Shown: in pieces, positions 22,769 through 27,563 of the stretch | Layout: each line of letters starts with the position of its first letter | Position numbering within the stretch: the first letter of the stretch is position 1 | Source: a virus | Strand: one strand, 5' to 3' | IMG/VR virus record: IMGVR_UViG_3300021197_000710 | Coordinates: 1-27,563 of that record | Length of the DNA: 27,563 nucleotides | The notes under the pieces: generated by a model | Databases searched by the model: none | Told to the model about the DNA's origin: nothing | The model's input: only the letters and a program-made list of their open reading frames with translations | Program-made: the position numbers and the translations under genes

Positions 22769-23829
22769 TGAAACAATACGGAAAACTATTAGTAGACGAA
22801 GATATATTAGAAGGACTAGACGACTATCACGTGAAATCTAGAATCGTCCAAGAGTATCACTTCGAAGGAAACCCTAAACGAATGAAGGACAAAGAGTTCA
22901 AATCACTTATTGATGACGATCTTATCTACAACGTTCCTATCTATGACGTCTTGCATAGGAGATATGCAGCTTTTAGTTCTTTAGTAGAAGCATTATGGTA
23001 TGGAGAACAAGATCCTAAAGGCAATGGAGAATACTTCCCAAAGTTTGAGAGATATGACTTAGATGTGATAGAATGGATGTATCTGTTTTATACGTTTAGA
23101 CTATGTGGATCTGGGATAAACTATAAGCCCAAAAAATCTGAAGGCTTTTCACCGTTTGGCACTCATGGCTTTGGCAACTTTTGGATAATAGATGACATAA
23201 GATTAGGTAGATTAGGAATTGAAAACTGGGAAGATTCGTTACAAGACAGGAATAGACCTTTTACAAACAACAAAGGCTATTTGCTACCTCAATTCTCATT
23301 CCCTCATTTAAAGAATAGCCATCTAAAGTATTTCATATTGAGGTGGTCTAAAAGATTCATAGATGATTTGTTTAGATTCATTTCAAGAAATCCAGGATTG
23401 TCGATCTATGAAATAACAGACTATGGAAACGATTGGCTAATGGATAAAGGATTTAAGAGACAGAACTTTGTTATGACAGCATTCGCTATGGACATGGCAG
23501 AATATTTCCCTCATTTGGTAAACAAAGAAAGCAAGGTGTATGCAGGTACTAATGCAACTAAATGCATTAAGCAGATATTTAGAAAGGTCGGTAAGATGAG
23601 CGAGTTTGATTTTATCAATGAAGCTTTACAATTCTTAGCAGATAGATATGGTGCAAACCCCTATGACGTAGAGGACTCTAGAGCATGCGATCCTATTAGA
23701 TACTTTCAAGAATATCAAAGTGCGGACCACGTGGCTAAGAACAACGGAATACGGTATAAGAATAACTCTATCTTAAAAGAGAAATGGGGATTAGATAAGT
23801 ATTATGAGTGGGCAAACAATTTAAAGTAG
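22768..23829 (+). CDS. helical glycosylase/pyrophosphorylase-like protein (possible base-hypermodification enzyme)
   Basis: 353 residues, mainly helical. Conserved-looking motifs are FYTFRLCGSGINYK (107-120), HGFGNFW (133-139), 'QNFVMTAFAMDMAEYFPHLV' (232-251), VYAGTNATKCIKQIF (257-271) and 'VEDSRACDP' (301-309). The RxxGSGxxY and HGxxN motifs in an all-helical frame recall the DNA-glycosylase-related families reported with phage thymine hypermodification (the putrescinyl-thymine pyrophosphorylase-type and hmdU-kinase-associated helical domains). I am not certain of the exact family. Coupling to the PLP and hydroxymethylase genes supports that reading. Confidence 0.45.
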   Translation: MKQYGKLLVDEDILEGLDDYHVKSRIVQEYHFEGNPKRMKDKEFKSLIDDDLIYNVPIYDVLHRRYAAFSSLVEALWYGEQDPKGNGEYFPKFERYDLDVIEWMYLFYTFRLCGSGINYKPKKSEGFSPFGTHGFGNFWIIDDIRLGRLGIENWEDSLQDRNRPFTNNKGYLLPQFSFPHLKNSHLKYFILRWSKRFIDDLFRFISRNPGLSIYEITDYGNDWLMDKGFKRQNFVMTAFAMDMAEYFPHLVNKESKVYAGTNATKCIKQIFRKVGKMSEFDFINEALQFLADRYGANPYDVEDSRACDPIRYFQEYQSADHVAKNNGIRYKNNSILKEKWGLDKYYEWANNLK

Positions 23830-23831
23830 AT

Positions 23832-24707
23832 ATGGCACACAATAAACATATAGTAGATGGACAGAATAGAGAACTCAATTTAGTTTATCCAAATAGAGAA
23901 TCTTATTTAGATCTTACTAAAGATTTTGTAAGTAAGCTTCCACCTATAGAGATAAGAAAGCATGAGGGAATCACTGTAGTAAGAGAAGATCTTGTATTAA
24001 AGGGTGGAACGAAGACTAGAGCAGCAGAGTTCTTGTTTAGTCAAATCAAAGAAGACACAGTTGTATACGTTGCTCCTAGAGTTGGGTTAGCACCTTGCGC
24101 GATTATGGAATTAGCTAAGTTGTATGACAAAAAGGTGATACTCTTTATGCCAGCGTGCAAAGAAATAAGTGAACACCAAGCATACGTAATTAGTGAAGGA
24201 GCAGAAGCAAGATTTGCTAGAATAGCAGCAATGCCCAATTTAAATAAAATAGCTAAAGATTATGCCGATAAGAACGGCTACAAGTTTCTTCCTTTTGGAT
24301 TAGCACATCCGTATGTGATAGCAGGATTTGTTAGAATATGTGAAACACTATTAGAACAATACAAAATGCCAGAGGAGATATGGACCGTTGTGTCTACAGG
24401 AGTATTGACTAGAGGTTTACAAATAGGATTTGAAGAAACTAATATGAAAGGTGTCTGCGTAGCTAGAAATATGAAGCAAGGAGAACTAGGTAGGACAGAG
24501 ATCTTATCAGAGCCTTTAGCATTTACACAATTAGAAAAACAATTACCTCCTTTCAATACAGTTAAAAGCTATGACGCGAAAGCATGGAAGTACATACCTA
24601 AAAACACAGGAAGAGACATTTGGTTTTGGAATGTAGCAGGAGAACTCGAAGCTCCTAAATACTTCGACAAATCAACGATAGATAGTTACAGAGAATGGGG
24701 ACAATAG
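23832..24707 (+). CDS. PLP-dependent enzyme, fold type II (TrpB / ACC deaminase-like)
   Basis: 291 residues from the ATG at 23832; an in-frame ATG at 23808 overlaps the previous gene. Residues 50-75 (VVREDLVLKGGTKTRAAEFL) match the 'RDDL...GGNKxRKLE' segment that carries the PLP lysine in ACC deaminase-type enzymes, here Lys61. VYVAPRVGLAPCAIMELAKLYDKK and the phosphate-binding STGVLTRGLQIG (about 188-199) complete the fold-type-II picture. The reaction (beta-replacement, elimination or amino-acid transfer) cannot be told. The stop overlaps the hydroxymethylase start by 13 nt. In this setting it may supply or attach an amino-acid-derived group to a hydroxymethyl base. Confidence 0.72.
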   Translation: MAHNKHIVDGQNRELNLVYPNRESYLDLTKDFVSKLPPIEIRKHEGITVVREDLVLKGGTKTRAAEFLFSQIKEDTVVYVAPRVGLAPCAIMELAKLYDKKVILFMPACKEISEHQAYVISEGAEARFARIAAMPNLNKIAKDYADKNGYKFLPFGLAHPYVIAGFVRICETLLEQYKMPEEIWTVVSTGVLTRGLQIGFEETNMKGVCVARNMKQGELGRTEILSEPLAFTQLEKQLPPFNTVKSYDAKAWKYIPKNTGRDIWFWNVAGELEAPKYFDKSTIDSYREWGQ

Positions 24708-25342
24708 AATTTGAAAATGCTACTAGAGCTTTCGAGCACTACATGAGAATGATTATGACTTTAGGTCACAAATTTGCTGATACAAAAACATTATTCAATG
24801 TTGGCTTTCTAATTAAGAATCCAACGGACAACATAATCACTACTGACTATAGAAAGTTTAGTACTAAATATGCTGAAAGAGAATGGGATTGGTATATGTC
24901 TGGAAATAGGAACGCAGAGAAGATATCGTTGTACGCACCTATATGGGCAAATCACATGGATGAAGATGGAAACGTCAATAGCAACTATGGTTGGCAATGG
25001 AAACGTGAAAACCAATTAGAATATGTAGTAGAGCAATTAAGATCTAATAAGGAAACGAGACAAGCAGTGGTAAGTATCTATGATGCTAAAGAACACTCAG
25101 AATACAAATACGATACTCCTTGCACACTTTCAATTCATTTTCAAGTACTTCATGACAAACTTAACATGACGGTAAACATGAGGTCTAACGATCTTTGGTA
25201 TGGTTTTTGCAATGACCAATATCAATTTAGTAACCTATTGCAAATGGTGGCTGAGATGGTAGACTTAGACGTAGGAACCTATTATCACTTTGCATCAAAT
25301 TTACATTTATACAACAAAACAATTAAAGAACAGAAACTATGA
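24695..25342 (+). CDS. deoxynucleotide hydroxymethylase, thymidylate synthase family (dCMP-type active site)
   Basis: 215 residues. Thymidylate synthase landmarks are EREWDWY (Glu63), 'NVNSNYGWQW' (94-102), ETRQAVVSIYD, catalytic Cys143 in DTPCTLS, NMRSND (161-166) and 'HLY' (204-206). The segment NMRSNDLWYGFCND puts Asp174 where thymidylate synthase has the Asn that selects dUMP. T4 dCMP hydroxymethylase has Asp at this place and a similar 'NMRSND...GF.ND'. This suggests 5-hydroxymethyl-dCMP as the product, although hydroxymethyl-dUMP is not excluded. The protein lacks the last ~30-40 residues of the usual C-terminus. It is coupled to the PLP enzyme upstream and MazG downstream. Confidence 0.82.
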   Translation: MGTIEFENATRAFEHYMRMIMTLGHKFADTKTLFNVGFLIKNPTDNIITTDYRKFSTKYAEREWDWYMSGNRNAEKISLYAPIWANHMDEDGNVNSNYGWQWKRENQLEYVVEQLRSNKETRQAVVSIYDAKEHSEYKYDTPCTLSIHFQVLHDKLNMTVNMRSNDLWYGFCNDQYQFSNLLQMVAEMVDLDVGTYYHFASNLHLYNKTIKEQKL

Positions 25343-25632
25343 GAAGATTCGAACTAATTAGAGAATGGGCAGACGAAAAAGGTATCTACGAAAAAGGAGA
25401 TCCTAAGACTCAAACGTTAAAGCTTGTAGAAGAAGCTGGAGAACTAGCTAAGGCTATTCTTAACGACGATCAAGATGAGGTAATAGATGCAATAGGTGAT
25501 TGTGTCGTGGTTCTAACCAACCTAGCCCATTTACGTGGGATAACCATTGAGAGTTGTATTGACGAAGCTTATAGCGTAATAGCTAAGCGAAAAGGAAAGA
25601 TGATTAACGGAACATTTGTAAAACAAGAATAG
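25339..25632 (+). CDS. mazG: MazG-like nucleotide pyrophosphohydrolase
   Basis: 97 residues. The EExxE (Glu31, Glu32, Glu35) and ExxD (Glu47-Asp50, then Asp54) metal-binding motifs of the MazG fold are present in 'KLVEEAGELAKAI' and 'DEVIDAIGD'. The enzyme converts NTPs or dNTPs to monophosphates plus pyrophosphate. It starts 4 nt before the hydroxymethylase stop (ATGA), which fits a role in removing the canonical dNTP or producing dNMP substrate. A role in countering the host (p)ppGpp response is the other common idea. Confidence 0.88.
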   Translation: MRRFELIREWADEKGIYEKGDPKTQTLKLVEEAGELAKAILNDDQDEVIDAIGDCVVVLTNLAHLRGITIESCIDEAYSVIAKRKGKMINGTFVKQE

Positions 25633-25634
25633 CT

Positions 25635-25925
25635 ATGTTACATCAATTCGAAGCTACCTATAAAGGTATGCAAGCAAGGAAATCAAAGCATGGTGGTAAC
25701 TTCTACTACCTATTCTTTGAAGATAAACAAGGAAAGAAGTATAAGACTATGGCTTACGAAAAGCTTAGGAACTTTAGATATTGGAAACCTTTATTAGTAG
25801 AAACACGAGGTTGTATTGTGGGTGGTCTTACTTTAGTCAAAGGAAACTTAATTGATGGCAATTCAAAACCGGTTGTCTTAAGAAGACAGAATGTCAATCA
25901 ATTTAAGATGGAATTCGATGATTAG
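25635..25925 (+). CDS. 96-residue beta-rich protein of unknown function
   Basis: The chain alternates short strands and turns (HQFEATYKGMQARKSKHGGNFYYLFFEDKQGKKYKTMAY, then KPLLVETRGCIVGGLTLVKGNLIDGNSKPVVLRRQ), much like a small OB-type barrel. This would suit DNA or RNA binding. It lies 2 nt after MazG and overlaps NinG by 8 nt. No family recognised. Role in recombination or DNA modification is inferred from the neighbours. Confidence 0.62.
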   Translation: MLHQFEATYKGMQARKSKHGGNFYYLFFEDKQGKKYKTMAYEKLRNFRYWKPLLVETRGCIVGGLTLVKGNLIDGNSKPVVLRRQNVNQFKMEFDD

Positions 25926-26295
25926 CAAACTTAAGAAGAAATTGGATCAACTGTTTTCGCAGTATATTCGCAGACGTAACGCCAGTGATGGTATGTGCGT
26001 CTGTTTCACATGTGGATGTAACAAACACTACAAAGAGATGCATGCAGGCCATTTTCAGAGCAGAAGGCATATAGCAACACGATGGGATGAGGTTAACGTT
26101 CAAGTGCAATGTCCTAAGTGTAACCTATTCAACCAAGGAGAGCAATACAAGTTTAGTGTATATCTAGATCAGAAATATGGTGAAGGAACTGCAGAGGAGT
26201 TGAGGGTAAGAGCAAACACAGTAGTAAAGCTATCAAGAATAGATTATGAGGAAGCAATTAGAAACATTTCCAATAAGCTTAAGCAATTGGATTAA
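25918..26295 (+). CDS. ninG: NinG-like recombination protein
   Basis: 125 residues from the ATG at 25918 (an in-frame ATG at 25891 would overlap the previous gene by 35 nt). A zinc-binding 'CVCFTCGCNKHYKEMHAGHFQSRRHIATRWDEVNVQVQCPKCN', then 'YKFSVYLDQKYG', matches the lambda NinG family pattern (Cys pairs, aGHf.sR, N-x-q-Cx2C, Y...L...YG). NinG proteins are HNH-type nucleases that act in phage recombination. It is the last gene before a short non-coding gap. Confidence 0.85.
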   Translation: MISKLKKKLDQLFSQYIRRRNASDGMCVCFTCGCNKHYKEMHAGHFQSRRHIATRWDEVNVQVQCPKCNLFNQGEQYKFSVYLDQKYGEGTAEELRVRANTVVKLSRIDYEEAIRNISNKLKQLD

Positions 26296-26365
26296 CGATG
26301 TGTTGTTCAAAACATTACAAGAAGAAGAATGGGAGATAGAAACGATTTTGTATATTGTCCGCTAA
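26246..26365 (+). CDS. possible 39-residue protein overlapping NinG
   Basis: A short frame (KQLETFPISLSNWINDVLF then EEEWEIETILYIVR) starts inside NinG and extends 70 nt into the otherwise non-coding gap. It has no known relative and overlaps the promoter-like element at 26351. Its composition is plausible for a small helical protein, but it may be chance. Confidence 0.3.
   Translation: MRKQLETFPISLSNWINDVLFKTLQEEEWEIETILYIVR
26351..26358 (+). promoter_or_regulatory. promoter-like element before the last operon
   Basis: TTGTATATTGTCCGCTAAT shares the TTGTATATT core with the early control regions (TTGTATATTAGCACTAAC in copy B). It lies about 50 nt before the next ATG, in a 114-nt gap that otherwise has no sure gene. 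It probably drives the final small-gene operon that leads into packaging. Confidence 0.5.
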
Positions 26366-26409
26366 TAGTATTAAGTCTTACTATAAGAGTGTAATTATAT
26401 ACATGAAAC

Positions 26410-26775
26410 ATGAAAAAGACCGTTATATTTGAAGGAGGAGTGAATAAGGTTAGCACATTAAGTGATGGCTCTTTGTCTATAAACATTCACACACAGGAGC
26501 TACCAGACGACACCATGATGAGGATCTTTAACCTTAGAAAGAAACCAGGAATGGTGATGATAAGCTCAGAAGGTATAAGTGAAGAAGACATTAAGTTGGT
26601 TGAAGAGTACACGTCAGAGTTTGAAGTAGGCAAAGGTAAGACACCAAGTCAACGACTTAGATCTGTATTGTATGTAGTATGGGAGCAAGGAGACCAGAAA
26701 TACGATTTTCCTATTTGGTATGAGACCCAGATGGAAAGAATAATCAATAAGTACAAGGTTACCTTAGATGCCTAA
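26410..26775 (+). CDS. 121-residue unknown phage protein
   Basis: The first half is beta-rich (KTVIFEGGVNKVSTLSDGSLSINIHTQEL), and the second half has the 'TPSQRLRSVLYVVWEQ...YDFPIWYETQMERIINKYKVTL' layout that I have seen in unnamed phage proteins near HNH and NinG genes. The C-terminal helix with regularly spaced basic residues could bind nucleic acid. Start follows the promoter-like element; the stop overlaps the next gene by 8 nt. Confidence 0.68.
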   Translation: MKKTVIFEGGVNKVSTLSDGSLSINIHTQELPDDTMMRIFNLRKKPGMVMISSEGISEEDIKLVEEYTSEFEVGKGKTPSQRLRSVLYVVWEQGDQKYDFPIWYETQMERIINKYKVTLDA

Positions 26776-26998
26776 ACTAACTAAGCATAGTGTTATCTGG
26801 AAGCGTGAGGGCACAGAGCACGATGACTTAGTTTTGACAATACCTAAGATAATAACAGACGACATTGGCTTTCAATTGATGTTCGGTGTGATACCAGATC
26901 CAGGAGAGGATGATGAGAAGATAAAGAGACACCATAACAACTATAGAATAGAACATAAGATCTATGACGTTAACGAACTAAAAGAACTGTACAGATGA
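26768..26998 (+). CDS. 76-residue unknown protein
   Basis: Mixed strands and turns (HSVIWKREGTEHDDLVLTIP, DIGFQLMFGVIPDPGEDDEKIKR) with a charged C-terminal helix (YDVNELKELYR). It overlaps the previous gene by 8 nt and the next by 4 nt (ATGA). No recognised family. Confidence 0.6.
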   Translation: MPKLTKHSVIWKREGTEHDDLVLTIPKIITDDIGFQLMFGVIPDPGEDDEKIKRHHNNYRIEHKIYDVNELKELYR

Positions 26999-27198
26999 AA
27001 CTCACAGCAACTATAAGCGCAGAGGTAAAGATAACAAAGGATAACGAACCTCATGAGATGGTAAGAGATAGAGTGGTAAGAGAACTAATAAAGACTGTAG
27101 ATGAATGGCTTAATGGTGATGTACCACCGGTAATAAAGTTTCACTATGAACTTAACGATGATATGAATGATGAACTAAAAGTATCATACCTTAACTAA
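26995..27198 (+). CDS. 67-residue unknown protein
   Basis: The chain (KLTATISAEVKITKD then DRVVRELIKTVDEWLNGDVPP then VIKFHYELNDDMNDELKVSYLN) reads as beta-alpha-beta, a small acidic fold. The ATG overlaps the previous stop. It ends 11 nt before the HNH gene. Function unknown. Confidence 0.6.
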   Translation: MKLTATISAEVKITKDNEPHEMVRDRVVRELIKTVDEWLNGDVPPVIKFHYELNDDMNDELKVSYLN

Positions 27199-27209
27199 GA
27201 TAACATCCT

Positions 27210-27539
27210 ATGCCAACACTACCTAAGCCAATAAGATCTAAACCCATTCAACCTAATAACAAGAAGACTGGTTACAAGAGTGACAAACATAGGTCTATCA
27301 ATAGTAAGTTCTACAATAGCAAACAATGGAGAGAACTAAGAGCAATGCATATCAAACAGAAACCTTTATGTGAATGGTGTGAAGAAGAAGGTAGTGTAGT
27401 ATCGGCTGATGTAGTTGACCACATCAAAGAAATAAGAGATGGAGGTGAGAGATTAGACCAAGAGAACCTAATGAGCATGTGCCACGCACATCATAATCAA
27501 AAAACAAATTGGCAGAGACAAAAGAGGAGAAAGGGGTAG
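27210..27539 (+). CDS. HNH endonuclease, packaging-associated type
   Basis: 109 residues. A basic N-terminus (PTLPKPIRSKPIQPNNKK) precedes 'FYNSKQWRELRAMHIKQKPLCEWCEEEG', then the HNH core 'DVVDHIKEIRDGGERLDQENLMSMCHAHHNQKT'. DHI supplies the first His, Asn in ENL and the final His complete the site, and the CxxC/CxxH pairs bind zinc. Such HNH proteins are encoded next to terminase genes in HK97-like phages and are needed for cutting at cos. Being the last gene here and next to terS if the ends are joined, it probably works with the terminase. Confidence 0.92.
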   Translation: MPTLPKPIRSKPIQPNNKKTGYKSDKHRSINSKFYNSKQWRELRAMHIKQKPLCEWCEEEGSVVSADVVDHIKEIRDGGERLDQENLMSMCHAHHNQKTNWQRQKRRKG

Positions 27540-27563
27540 CCATATTGAATGTCTGGAGACGAC

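Noticed and set aside
1-27563. Integrase, repressor, tRNA and CRISPR signatures
   Set aside because: None was seen on either strand; short repeats present are leader or control elements, not spaced arrays.

Overview
The window reads as an essentially complete, compact genome of a tailed (siphovirus-type) phage. About fifty tightly packed genes all lie on the + strand, often with 1-8 nt start/stop overlaps. The last gene (an HNH endonuclease) and the first genes (a zinc-ribbon protein and the terminase subunits) are those that normally flank a packaging site, so the two ends are probably neighbours in the intact genome. The likely host is a Bacteroidota bacterium, perhaps Flavobacteriia. The DNA is AT-rich, most starts lack a Shine-Dalgarno sequence and follow A/C-rich leaders, and several promoter-like sites resemble the Bacteroidota -7 element TAnnTTTG. 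No integrase, repressor, tRNA or CRISPR was seen, so a lytic lifestyle is likely.

Layout. (1) 72-4475, packaging and head start: zinc-ribbon protein, P27-like small terminase, HK97-type large terminase, portal, prohead protease with an unusual acidic N-terminal extension. (2) 4501-8426, capsid and connector: HK97-fold major capsid protein, head-tail connectors, gp10-like and DUF3168-like tail completion proteins, major tail protein. Hairpin terminators follow the capsid and tail tube genes. (3) 8485-14578, tail: an assembly chaperone with a -1 frameshift fusion, tape measure, a large tail-tip protein and a probable receptor-binding or fibre protein. (4) 14578-17046: a run of very small, mostly membrane or basic proteins, a DUF5675-like lysis candidate, a three-TM holin and a calcineurin-like phosphoesterase. 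(5) 17047-18697: early control region with two diverged copies of one promoter segment, a structured intergenic RNA candidate and a long hairpin. (6) 18698-21416, replication: SSB-like protein, a protein made mainly of DnaA domain IV, a winged-helix initiator-like protein and small unknowns. No polymerase, helicase or primase was found, so the phage must borrow the host replisome. (7) 21532-25632: a nucleotide/DNA-modification-like cassette (DUF6378-like, SGNH-like, helical glycosylase/pyrophosphorylase-like, fold-type-II PLP enzyme, deoxynucleotide hydroxymethylase of the thymidylate synthase family, MazG). (8) 25635-27539: NinG-like protein, small unknown proteins and the packaging HNH.

The most interesting element is region 7. 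A thymidylate-synthase-family enzyme with the Asp typical of dCMP hydroxymethylase is translationally linked to a PLP enzyme and a helical protein resembling phage base-hypermodification proteins. This suggests the virion DNA carries a hypermodified pyrimidine, possibly by a route not yet described. Palindromic hexamers, above all AGATCT, are abundant rather than avoided. That would suit chemically protected DNA but does not prove it. Other points worth follow-up are the duplicated control regions, the structured leader before 17993, the frameshift signal and the minimal replication module.
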